A stretch of DNA of 7,746 nt from an uncultured Cellvibrio sp. GTDB taxonomy: Bacteria > Pseudomonadota > Gammaproteobacteria > Pseudomonadales > Cellvibrionaceae. Location: assembly GCA_946886255.1 (NCBI GenBank), contig CAMPIG010000225.1:1-7746 (forward strand), given 5' to 3'. The number at the start of each line of letters is the position of its first letter. The stretch's first letter is position 1. The notes under the pieces were generated by a model. The model searched no databases. It saw nothing but the letters and a program-made list of their open reading frames with translations, and was not told where the DNA came from. A program made the translations under genes and the position numbers. Shown here one piece after another: positions 1-7,297 of the stretch.

Positions 1-252
1 GTTATTGCTTGGTTGTTGCTAAATGTTAAGCGCGTAAGCTGCAAATGTGTTTATGCTGTGTTTGGTATAGGCGTGTTTGACTTTGCTGCGTTGCGCAATG
101 GCCAGCATTGGTCAACGCTTAGCGTCGGTGGATATCATCAATATTTCATTGATGAGGTGTTTACTGCACCAGAATAAAGCAGGGAAGAGCCGAACATCAA
201 TTATCCAGCCCGTTTCGGGTAACCCTTGTGTTGAGCATAAAGGAAAATCTGT
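1..252. other. Leader region upstream of the amidoligase gene, no convincing gene
   Basis: This stretch is visibly richer in A and T than the following gene and contains no ORF I can support as a whole gene. Frame 1 on the + strand is open from the window edge to a TAA at 175-177 (58 codons). It could be the tail of an upstream gene, but its third codon positions lack the G/C preference of the genes downstream and I recognise no family. The best promoter-like pair is weak: TTGATG at 149-154, then 18 bp, then AATAAA at 173-178. The region ends in a good Shine-Dalgarno sequence, AAGGA at 240-244, eight bases before the ATG at 253. Confidence 0.5.
135..155. repeat. Perfect inverted repeat (8-bp arms, 5-nt spacer) upstream of the amidoligase gene
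   Basis: TCATCAAT at 135-142 is the exact reverse complement of ATTGATGA at 148-155, separated by ATTTC. No T-run follows, so it does not look like an intrinsic terminator. It lies about 100 bp before the start at 253 and its right arm overlaps the weak -35-like TTGATG at 149-154. A transcription-factor operator is the most natural reading, but this is inference; I do not recognise the factor. Confidence 0.35.
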
Positions 253-3200
253 ATGGCCATACGCGTGGCAATTCATCACGAGACAGAATACAACTTTGAT
301 CGACTAACGACGTTATTTCCCCATGTGCTACGCCTGCGCCCGGCGCCTCACAGTCGCGCAAAAATCCACAGCTACTCGCTCAAGGTCGAACCGACGGAGC
401 ACTTCATTAACTGGCAGCAAGATCCCTTCGGCAATTTTCAGGCGCGCTTGGTCTTTCCCAAACAAACCACGCAACTGAAATTCACCGTTGAAGTGATTGC
501 GGACATGACCTCCATCAATCCCTTCGATTTCTTTGTGGAGGAGTACGCCGAGTTTTATCCCTTTGCCTACGACGAGCAGTTACGGCGCGAACTGGTGCCT
601 TATCTGGAGGTGACCGAATCCGGCCCGAAGCTGACGGCTTTGCGCGAAGAAATTTACGATCAATTGACGGCCAAGGCTCGTGCGGAAACGCCTTGGCATA
701 TCAACGATTTTCTGGTGGCGGTCAATCAACGCTTACAACAAGACATCGGCTATGGTGTGCGGCTTGAGCCGGGTATTCAAACCTGCGAGGAAACCCTGAC
801 CCTGGCCAAGGGCTCCTGCCGGGATACTGCCTGGCTGCTGGTTCAGCTGATGCGCCATTTGGGGCTGGCGGCGCGTTTTGCCTCTGGCTATCTTGTACAA
901 CTGACGGCCGATATCAAAGCGCTCGATGGTCCCAGTGGGCCGGAGCAGGATTTCACCGATCTGCATGCCTGGGCGGAGGTGTTTATCCCCGGCGCCGGCT
1001 GGATCGGATTGGACCCCACCTCAGGTTTGCTGACCGCTGAAGGGCATATTCCTCTGGCCTGTACCCCGGACCCGATATCCGCCGCACCGGTCACCGGCGC
1101 CACCAGCAAAAGCGAAGTGACGTTCAGTTATCACAATGAAGTCTTCCGCATCCTCGAAGATCCGCGCGTAACCAAGCCCTATACTGAAGAACAATGGACC
1201 ACCATCAATGCGCTGGGCGCACTGATCGACCAGAAACTGGAACAGCAGGATGTGCGCCTGACCACCGGTGGTGAACCGACCTTCGTATCAATTGATGACA
1301 TGGAGTCCGCCCAATGGAATACCGATGCCTTGGGCACCGACAAACTCAAACTGGCCAAAGACCTGCTGCTGCGTATGCGCAAGACCTTCGCCCCCGGCAG
1401 TCTGCTGCATTACGGCCAGGGCAAGTGGTATCCGGGCGAGGAGATCCCGCGTTGGGCATTGGGATGTTTCTGGCGCACCGATGGCCAGCCTTTCTGGCGC
1501 GATGACCGCTATCTGGCAAGGGTGGATAAGGATTACGGTGTTGATCATCAGGGTGCGCGGCAATTTGCCGACGCTTTTTGTGAGCGGCTCGGCGTCAATG
1601 CTGAACACCTGATGCCTGCTTATGAGGATACGCTCTACTACCTGTGGACCGAGCAACAACTACCGCCGGATGTTGATCCCACCAAAGCCGACTTGAAAGA
1701 CAGCCTCGAACGGCGTCGCCTCGCCAAATTGCTGACGCGCGGACTCAATGTACCCACCGGCTTTGTATTGCCTATCGAGTGGCACTTTCCCCAACAGTGC
1801 TGGATTACCGGCCGCTGGCAATTGCGCACTGATCATTTATTACTGATCCCCGGCGATTCGCCTCTGGGGTTGCGTCTGCCGCTTGGTTCGGTGGAGTCGC
1901 CCAGGTATGACGATGACCGCTACCAACCGGAGGCCGATCCTTTGGCGGAACGAGCGCCCTTGGCCAAGGCCGGGCAGGCCTACGTCAAAACCGGCGCAGC
2001 AACACCGGGCAAGCGGCCGTTCGCCAACACTCTGGAAGCGGGCTACGCCATCCGTACAGCCCTGTGTTTTGAAGCCCGAGAGGGCCGTCTGCATGTTTTT
2101 ATGCCGCCGCTGACCTACCTCGAACACTATGTGGCCCTGATCGAAGCCATTGAAGACACCGCCGCCTCCCTGGACATACCGGTAGTGATCGAAGGTTATG
2201 AACCACCTAAAGACTATCGCCTGAAGAAGTTCCTGATTACGCCGGACCCCGGTGTTATCGAAGTGAATATTCACCCGGTTTCCAGTTGGCCGGAGCTGGT
2301 TACCAACACCGAAGCGCTGTACGAGGATGCGCGTCAAGCGCGACTCGCCACGGAGAAATTCATGCTCGATGGCCGCCACTCCGGAACCGGCGGCGGCAAC
2401 CATGTGACCTTCGGCGGCCCTACTCCCGCCGACAGCCCCTTTCTGCGGCGGCCTGATCTGCTGCGCAGCTTGGTCACCTTCTGGCAGCACCACCCTGGAT
2501 TGTCCTATTTGTTTTCCGGCTTGTTTATTGGCCCCACCAGCCAGTCGCCGCGCGTGGACGAAGGGCGTGATGAAGCCCTGTATGAATTGGAAATCGCTTT
2601 CAGCCAAATGCCCGATGGCATCGTCGAGCAGCCTTGGCTGGTAGATCGGCTGATGCGCAATTTGCTGATTGATATCACCGGCAACACCCACCGCGCCGAG
2701 TTTTGCATCGACAAACTCTATGCACCCGGTACGGCCAGTGGTCGCCAGGGTCTGCTGGAATTTCGTGGCTTTGAAATGCCGCCCCATGCCCGCATGTCAC
2801 TGGTACAGATTTTGTTGCTGCGCGCCCTGATCAGCCGCTTTTGGGAGAAACCCTATCACCAGCCACTGGTGCGCTGGGGCACCCTGCTGCATGACAAGTT
2901 CATGTTGCCGCATTACGTCTGGGAAGACCTGCGCGACGTGGTGAACGACCTCAATCAACAGGGTTATCCCTTCCAACTGGAATGGCTGGCGGCATTTGAA
3001 GAATTTCGCTTTCCTCACTATGGGCGGGTACAACTGGACGATATCGCCATTGAATTGCGCTGGGCCATTGAGCCCTGGCATGTGTTGGGCGAGGAAGTTA
3101 CCAGCTTCGGCACCGCACGCTATGTGGATTCCTCCGTCGAGCGTTTACAGGTCAAGGTAACCGGACTGACACCGGGGCGTTACCTGCTGGCCTGCAATGG

Positions 3201-3612
3201 CCGACGGGTCTGCCTGAATGCCACCGGCAAACAGGGTGAATTTGTCGGCGGGGTTCGCTATCGCGCCTGGCAGCCGCCGTCAGCATTGCATCCCACCATC
3301 GGGATACATTCGCCGCTGATCTTCGACCTGATCGATACCTGGAACGGCAAAAGCATCGGCGGTTGTTCCTATCATGTCAGCCACCCCGGTGGACGCAGTT
3401 ATGAGCGTTTTCCGATAAACGCCAACGAAGCCGAATCCCGGCGTGGCAACCGCTTCTTTGACTTTGGCCACACGCCAGGCCCGTTACCGACGCCACCGGC
3501 AGGGAAAATCCTGCGCGAATTCTTTGAACATAAACACCCACCGCGCCCCATGGCACCGCCGCCGGAAGAGCCTGCTGGTGAATACCCTTACACACTGGAT
3601 TTGCGACGCTGA
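253..3612 (+). CDS. Transglutaminase-like / DUF2126 putative amidoligase fusion protein
   Basis: This 1119-residue protein has no signal peptide or membrane segment and is probably cytoplasmic. Residues 1-85 form the bacterial transglutaminase N-terminal region (HHETEY near residue 8, DPFGN near 57). The papain-like core follows with a full triad: C189 in GSCRD, H238 in LHAWAE and D254 in GLDPTSG. From about residue 325 to the end it is DUF2126, a putative amidoligase related to the glutamine-synthetase/glutamate-cysteine-ligase fold. Conserved-looking motifs there are LTTGGEPTF (336-344), EVNIHP (670-675), a glycine-rich GTGGGNHVTFGG starting at 711, HRAEF (813-817) and EFRGFE (836-841). Length and architecture are usual for the family. 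The family is thought to form amide bonds with ATP; the substrate is unknown. The ATG at 253 is supported by AAGGA at 240-244 and by a family-like N-terminus. It shares its predicted pathway with the two downstream genes but is separated from them by 222 bp, so it may be transcribed separately. Confidence 0.93.
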   Translation: MAIRVAIHHETEYNFDRLTTLFPHVLRLRPAPHSRAKIHSYSLKVEPTEHFINWQQDPFGNFQARLVFPKQTTQLKFTVEVIADMTSINPFDFFVEEYAEFYPFAYDEQLRRELVPYLEVTESGPKLTALREEIYDQLTAKARAETPWHINDFLVAVNQRLQQDIGYGVRLEPGIQTCEETLTLAKGSCRDTAWLLVQLMRHLGLAARFASGYLVQLTADIKALDGPSGPEQDFTDLHAWAEVFIPGAGWIGLDPTSGLLTAEGHIPLACTPDPISAAPVTGATSKSEVTFSYHNEVFRILEDPRVTKPYTEEQWTTINALGALIDQKLEQQDVRLTTGGEPTFVSIDDMESAQWNTDALGTDKLKLAKDLLLRMRKTFAPGSLLHYGQGKWYPGEEIPRWALGCFWRTDGQPFWRDDRYLARVDKDYGVDHQGARQFADAFCERLGVNAEHLMPAYEDTLYYLWTEQQLPPDVDPTKADLKDSLERRRLAKLLTRGLNVPTGFVLPIEWHFPQQCWITGRWQLRTDHLLLIPGDSPLGLRLPLGSVESPRYDDDRYQPEADPLAERAPLAKAGQAYVKTGAATPGKRPFANTLEAGYAIRTALCFEAREGRLHVFMPPLTYLEHYVALIEAIEDTAASLDIPVVIEGYEPPKDYRLKKFLITPDPGVIEVNIHPVSSWPELVTNTEALYEDARQARLATEKFMLDGRHSGTGGGNHVTFGGPTPADSPFLRRPDLLRSLVTFWQHHPGLSYLFSGLFIGPTSQSPRVDEGRDEALYELEIAFSQMPDGIVEQPWLVDRLMRNLLIDITGNTHRAEFCIDKLYAPGTASGRQGLLEFRGFEMPPHARMSLVQILLLRALISRFWEKPYHQPLVRWGTLLHDKFMLPHYVWEDLRDVVNDLNQQGYPFQLEWLAAFEEFRFPHYGRVQLDDIAIELRWAIEPWHVLGEEVTSFGTARYVDSSVERLQVKVTGLTPGRYLLACNGRRVCLNATGKQGEFVGGVRYRAWQPPSALHPTIGIHSPLIFDLIDTWNGKSIGGCSYHVSHPGGRSYERFPINANEAESRRGNRFFDFGHTPGPLPTPPAGKILREFFEHKHPPRPMAPPPEEPAGEYPYTLDLRR

Positions 3613-3744
3613 CGGTGAGTTGATCTATGTTGGCTAACGCGCGCTGCTGCGTCGGCTCTGGCTATACCGCTGAATCTGTAGACCGCTCTTGGGTCGAATC
3701 GCTACTGCTTACTCCGAAGGTATTGGGCAAGCATCGATTAACAT

Positions 3745-3773
3745 GCCACAATTCCGCCTACAACATGTATAAA
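3745..3773 (+). promoter_or_regulatory. Candidate sigma-70 promoter for the ATP-grasp/transglutaminase gene pair
   Basis: TATAAA at 3768-3773 matches five of six -10 consensus positions. Exactly 17 bp upstream is GCCACA (3745-3750), which matches only the last three positions of the -35 consensus. The -10 sits in the most AT-rich part of the spacer, and a start around 3780 would give a leader of about 55 nt before the ATG at 3835. The -35 is weak, so either an activator or no promoter at all is possible. Confidence 0.35.
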
Positions 3774-3778
3774 AAGAA

Positions 3779-3794
3779 TACAATGCGAATTGTA
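3779..3794. repeat. Perfect 16-bp inverted repeat at the predicted transcription start
   Basis: TACAAT at 3779-3784 pairs exactly with ATTGTA at 3789-3794 around a GCGA centre. It begins about six bases after the candidate -10 box, so it would cover the predicted transcription start. That is a common place for a repressor operator. A smaller TACA-ACA-TGTA dyad lies just upstream at 3759-3769. The regulator is unknown and the assignment is inference from position and symmetry. Confidence 0.3.
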
Positions 3795-3834
3795 ACGCCA
3801 CCGCCAGACAAGCCACATCCAGGTCACTTTATTC

Positions 3835-6375
3835 ATGAATCCGTCAGAGCCGATGAAAGCTGTCACTCACAGCCTTGATTACCCCTTCCTCAACCATGGG
3901 GTAGATGAAGCCTATTCGCCGCGCGGTGACATTCGCTCACATTGGCGCTACCTGTTGGAAAGTATGCAAACCCTCGGCCTGGAAGGGATTGAAGAGCGGC
4001 AGATTAAGGCCCAACGCATCCTGCGTGACGATGGCGCTACCTACAAGGTTTATAACGATCCCGCCAATAACCAGACCTGGCAGCTCAATCCGATTCCGTT
4101 ACTGATCAACAGTGAAGAATGGAGCCAAGTAGAAAGTGCCCTGGTGGAGCGCGCTGAATTATTTAATCTGATATTGGAAGACGTGTACGGGCCGCGTTCT
4201 TTAATAAAACAGCGCGTGATTCCGCCAGAACTGATTTATTCACACGCAGGATTTTTGCGGGCGTGCCATGGACTGAAGCTGAAAGGCGAACATCAAATGA
4301 TCCTGCACGGTGTAGATCTGGTACGCGGACCTGATGGTGCCATGAAGGTCATGGCCGATCGTACCCAGGCACCGTCCGGTGCCGGTTATGCGCTGGAGAA
4401 TCGCACGGTAATGAGTCGCGTATTTCCGAGCCTGTTCCGCGACAGCCATGTCCATCGCCTCTCATTATTTTTTGCCCGCCTGCGCCAAAAGCTGCAAGAC
4501 ATTAACCCGAACGGCGGCATCGCGCGCATCGTCGTGTTAACGCCTGGCGCCTACAATGAAACCTATTTTGAACACGCGTACCTTGCCAATTATCTCGGGT
4601 TTAATCTGGTTCAGGGTGGTGATCTGACGGTGCGCGACGGTTTTGTGTGGATGAAATCACTGGACGGATTAAAGCGTGTGGATGTGATTCTGCGCCGTGT
4701 CGACGATGTGTATTGCGATCCTGTGGAATTAAAAGGCGATTCACAATTGGGTGTCCCCGGCCTGCTCGACGCCGCGCGTATGGGCAACGTCGCTATCGCC
4801 AATCCACTGGGCTCAAGCGTATTGGAAAATCCGGCGTGGCTGGGTTATCTCCCGGCCATTGCGCGACATTTATTGGGTCGCGATTTGCAAATGGATTCGG
4901 TAAAAACCTGGTGGTGCGGCAATGAGGACGATCTGGATTACGTGTGCGAAAACCTGCACACCTTATTGATCAAACCCACCTATCGCCGACCGGGATTGTA
5001 TGAAGTCTATGGTGCAGAACTGGACGAAAAAAAATTGCAGGCGTGGAAAAATCGCATCCGCAAAAATCCGCTGCAATACATTGCCCAGGAATATATTCCC
5101 TGTGCTTATACGCCCACCTGGCATCAGGGTACTATCCAGCCGCGCGCCACTATCCTGCGCACCTTTGCGGTGGCGAGCGAATCTTCTTACGCGGTATTGC
5201 CCGGCGGTTTAACCCGCGTCAATCTCGATTCCACCGAAAAAATTATTTCCAACCAGCGCGGCTCGGTATCAAAGGACACCTGGGTACTGGCCACTGAACC
5301 GGAAAAGCTGGTCACCTTGCGCAGCAGCGAAAAATACCAGCCCCAGGAAACCACCAGCGAGCTACCCAGTCGTGTGGTGGAAAATTTATTCTGGATGGGC
5401 CGCTATGCCGAGCGGGCGGAATCCGCATTGCGCTTGTTGCGCACGGTGTTTATACAACTGAATAAATCCGAAAGTTTACCCGATCCGGTGTATCGCTCAC
5501 TGCTGAGTGCAGTGACTCACGTGACCTATACCTATCCCGGTTTTGCCGCCGAAAATCCCACACTGTTCAGCGATCCGGAACCGGAGATGTTATCCATCCT
5601 GCTCGACATGAATCGCGCTGGCAGTGTCGCCCACAGTTTAACGGCGATGATCAACGCGGCTGAGCAAGTCAAGGAACAACTCTCCAGCGATACCCAGCGG
5701 GTTATCAATGATATTGGCGATGAACTGCAAGCACTCAATAAGGCATTAACACCTGGCGCACTTTCCGCACCGGAAGAAGCGCTTGATCCGCTGGTCACTA
5801 CCTTGTTAGCCCTCGCTGGTTTAATTCACGAAAGCATGTTGCGCGGCCATGGCTGGCATTTCATCAAGATGGGCCGCCGTATCGAGCGCGCCTTGCAGAT
5901 CGTGAGTTTATTGCGCGCCCTGCTGGTACCAAAATTTGATGAGTCACCGCAAGACATGCTAATCGAGTCCGCCCTGCAATGCGGCGAAGCCTTGATTCCC
6001 TACCGCCGCCGTTACCAGACTGGCATCACCATGGAAAATGGTCTGGAGATGCTGGTGCTCAACAGCAAGAATCCCCGTTCGTTGATTTACCAACTGGAGC
6101 AGTTGGAATATCACTTTACCGAGTTGCCCAATACCCATGGCATACTCACGCGGGAACGCAAGTTATTACTTGAAGCGACTACGGCCCTGAAGTTAAGTGA
6201 TGTGACCAAGCTGGCCGAAAGTAACGGCGCTATCCGCCAACAATTGGACCAGCTGCTCGCGCGTATTCAATATCTGGTCGGTGCTGCCGGTAAAGAAATC
6301 AGCCAGCGCTATTTTGATCATGCCCAAAGCCCGCAACTGCTGGTAAAAAATACTGAATGGCAGGATCACCTGTGA
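3835..6375 (+). CDS. Circularly permuted ATP-grasp (DUF404/DUF407) and alpha-E (DUF403) fusion protein
   Basis: This 846-residue, apparently cytoplasmic protein joins two domains often encoded separately. Residues about 20-500 are a circularly permuted ATP-grasp ligase, with DRTQAPSGAGYALENR (175-190), LRRVDD (286-291), NPLGSSVLEN (323-332), K380 in LIKPTYRR, QE at 418-419, PGGLTRV (456-462) and SKDTWVL (479-485). ATP-grasp enzymes activate a carboxylate as acyl phosphate and join it to an amine; the substrates here are unknown. Residues about 510-840 are the all-helical alpha-E domain, opening with LPSRVVENLFWMGRYAERAE and carrying the conserved ER motif (E526-R527), repeated as MGRRIERA at 679-686. 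Alpha-E has no established activity but accompanies these ligases and transglutaminases. The ATG at 3835 has only a weak Shine-Dalgarno (AGGT at 3821-3824, 10 nt away); the in-frame ATG at 3850 is an alternative. The stop overlaps the next gene's start, implying co-translation. Confidence 0.93.
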   Translation: MNPSEPMKAVTHSLDYPFLNHGVDEAYSPRGDIRSHWRYLLESMQTLGLEGIEERQIKAQRILRDDGATYKVYNDPANNQTWQLNPIPLLINSEEWSQVESALVERAELFNLILEDVYGPRSLIKQRVIPPELIYSHAGFLRACHGLKLKGEHQMILHGVDLVRGPDGAMKVMADRTQAPSGAGYALENRTVMSRVFPSLFRDSHVHRLSLFFARLRQKLQDINPNGGIARIVVLTPGAYNETYFEHAYLANYLGFNLVQGGDLTVRDGFVWMKSLDGLKRVDVILRRVDDVYCDPVELKGDSQLGVPGLLDAARMGNVAIANPLGSSVLENPAWLGYLPAIARHLLGRDLQMDSVKTWWCGNEDDLDYVCENLHTLLIKPTYRRPGLYEVYGAELDEKKLQAWKNRIRKNPLQYIAQEYIPCAYTPTWHQGTIQPRATILRTFAVASESSYAVLPGGLTRVNLDSTEKIISNQRGSVSKDTWVLATEPEKLVTLRSSEKYQPQETTSELPSRVVENLFWMGRYAERAESALRLLRTVFIQLNKSESLPDPVYRSLLSAVTHVTYTYPGFAAENPTLFSDPEPEMLSILLDMNRAGSVAHSLTAMINAAEQVKEQLSSDTQRVINDIGDELQALNKALTPGALSAPEEALDPLVTTLLALAGLIHESMLRGHGWHFIKMGRRIERALQIVSLLRALLVPKFDESPQDMLIESALQCGEALIPYRRRYQTGITMENGLEMLVLNSKNPRSLIYQLEQLEYHFTELPNTHGILTRERKLLLEATTALKLSDVTKLAESNGAIRQQLDQLLARIQYLVGAAGKEISQRYFDHAQSPQLLVKNTEWQDHL
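6362..6374 (+). promoter_or_regulatory. Ribosome binding site and GTG start that decide the transglutaminase start
   Basis: AGGA at 6362-6365 lies six bases before GTG at 6372-6374, and that GTG overlaps the TGA stop (6373-6375) of the preceding gene as GTGA. The resulting N-terminus, MKFIVRHVTKYTYEQPV, matches the usual beginning of this family. The in-frame ATG at 6357 would add five residues (MAGSP) and has no comparable Shine-Dalgarno, so GTG is preferred. The arrangement is typical of translational coupling. Confidence 0.75.
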
Positions 6376-7256
6376 AATTTATCGTTCGCCATGTGACCAA
6401 ATATACCTACGAGCAACCGGTCAGCAGTTGTCACAATATTGCGTACGTGGTGCCGCGCAATACCGCAAGCCAACAATTGGATACCATCGCGATTGCTATA
6501 TCGCCCACCGCGTCGGTGAGCAATACACGTACTGATTATTTCGGCAATCAACTCTATCAATTTTCCATTGAGCAGGATCATTCGGAGCTGGAAGTGGAAG
6601 TCACCAGCCACATTCGTGTGGATGAAATGCCGATTAACCGCAATCTCGATTTCGGCAATACCTGCGCTTATAGCAAACAACGTTTACAACAAAGTACTGA
6701 CCCGGAATGCCTCACGGCGCGCGAGTTTTTGTTGGACTCGCCAATGATTCAGCAACACGCCGACCTGGCCCACTATGCCGCCGCGTTTTTTCCTGACGAC
6801 CGCCCTTTTTTATCTGCGGTAATGGAATTGACGGAAAAAATTTACACCGATTTCACTTACGATCCCGGTTTCTCCGATGTCGCCACACCGCTGAGCGATG
6901 TAATGAAACATAAACGCGGTGTCTGCCAGGACTTCGCGCACTTTGCCATCGGTTGCCTGCGCTCGCTGGGCTACCCTGCACGTTACGTCAGTGGCTATCT
7001 CGAAACCCTGCCACCACCAGGGCAGGAAAAACTCGTGGGCGCTGATGCGACCCACGCCTGGTTTGGCGTTTTTTCGCCCAGCGAAGGCTGGTTTGAGTTC
7101 GACCCCACCAATAACAAGATGGCGAGTGAGCAACACATCACTACCGCCTGGGGCCGCGACTATTCCGATGTGACCCCGCTCAAAGGCGTTATCTTCGGTG
7201 GTGGCAAACAACATACCCTCTCCGTCTCTGTCGACGTTCAACGCCTCGCCGATTAG
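6372..7256 (+). CDS. Stand-alone transglutaminase-like cysteine protease/transferase
   Basis: This 294-residue protein begins with the bacterial transglutaminase N-terminal beta region (RHVTKYTYEQPV near residue 6, DYFGN near residue 55) followed by a transglutaminase-like core. Numbered from the GTG, the triad is complete: C185 in RGVCQDFAH, H228 in THAWF and D244 in WFEFDPTNN. The C-terminal GRDYSDVTPLKG is also family-like. No signal peptide or membrane segment is visible. Bacterial members of this papain-like fold can act as proteases, amidases or acyl-transferases; which applies here is not shown by the sequence. It shares the ARxxSGYL segment after the active-site Cys with the N-terminal domain of the gene at 253, so the cluster has two related but divergent copies. 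It overlaps the ATP-grasp/alpha-E gene by four bases and is probably translated from the same message. It can also be read from ATG at 6357 (299 residues), which I consider less likely. Confidence 0.92.
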   Translation: MKFIVRHVTKYTYEQPVSSCHNIAYVVPRNTASQQLDTIAIAISPTASVSNTRTDYFGNQLYQFSIEQDHSELEVEVTSHIRVDEMPINRNLDFGNTCAYSKQRLQQSTDPECLTAREFLLDSPMIQQHADLAHYAAAFFPDDRPFLSAVMELTEKIYTDFTYDPGFSDVATPLSDVMKHKRGVCQDFAHFAIGCLRSLGYPARYVSGYLETLPPPGQEKLVGADATHAWFGVFSPSEGWFEFDPTNNKMASEQHITTAWGRDYSDVTPLKGVIFGGGKQHTLSVSVDVQRLAD

Positions 7257-7259
7257 AAT
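7231..7259 (+). promoter_or_regulatory. Candidate sigma-70 promoter for roxA, overlapping the upstream stop codon
   Basis: TCGACG at 7231-7236 (four of six -35 positions) is followed after exactly 17 bp by TAGAAT at 7254-7259 (five of six -10 positions). The -10 box contains the TAG stop of the transglutaminase gene. Transcription would start near 7266, leaving a leader of about 30 nt before the ATG at 7298. This is the best-matching promoter pair I found in the window and suggests roxA need not depend on the cluster for expression. Confidence 0.45.
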
Positions 7260-7297
7260 CGCAACCCTGTTCTTCAGTCCCTCACATAGAGACGCTT

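Larger units (their letters stand above)
3613..3834. other. 222-bp intergenic spacer between the two ligase genes
   Basis: No supportable gene lies here. I see no intrinsic terminator (no stable GC stem followed by T-run) after the TGA at 3610-3612, so read-through from the upstream gene is possible. The distal half is AT-rich and contains a candidate promoter and a palindrome, listed separately. A short ORF starting at 3627 runs across this region into the next gene but has no recognisable product. Confidence 0.6.

Noticed and set aside
96..110. Short dyad CAATG-GCCAG-CATTG in the leader
   Set aside because: Arms of only five bases with a five-base spacer are expected by chance and it is not positioned at a promoter I can support.
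77..307. Small + strand ORF of 76 codons in the leader
   Set aside because: It overlaps the well-supported start at 253 in another frame, has no Shine-Dalgarno and no recognisable sequence.
1840..2787. Long antisense open frame (315 codons) on the - strand
   Set aside because: It lies wholly inside the DUF2126 gene, whose + strand product carries recognised motifs. The reverse product has no family-like features, and the open frame follows from the codon bias of the real gene.
3613..3680. Possible terminator after the first gene in the GC-rich stretch around 3639-3660
   Set aside because: No stable stem with a following T-run could be drawn, so an intrinsic terminator is not supported.
3627..3878. 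Small + strand ORF of 83 codons across the intergenic spacer
   Set aside because: It overlaps the start of the ATP-grasp gene by 44 bases in another frame, crosses the promoter-like segment and resembles no protein family I know.
6810..7241. Antisense ORF of 143 codons on the - strand
   Set aside because: It is opposite the catalytic core of the stand-alone transglutaminase, whose triad is clear; no independent evidence supports the reverse frame.
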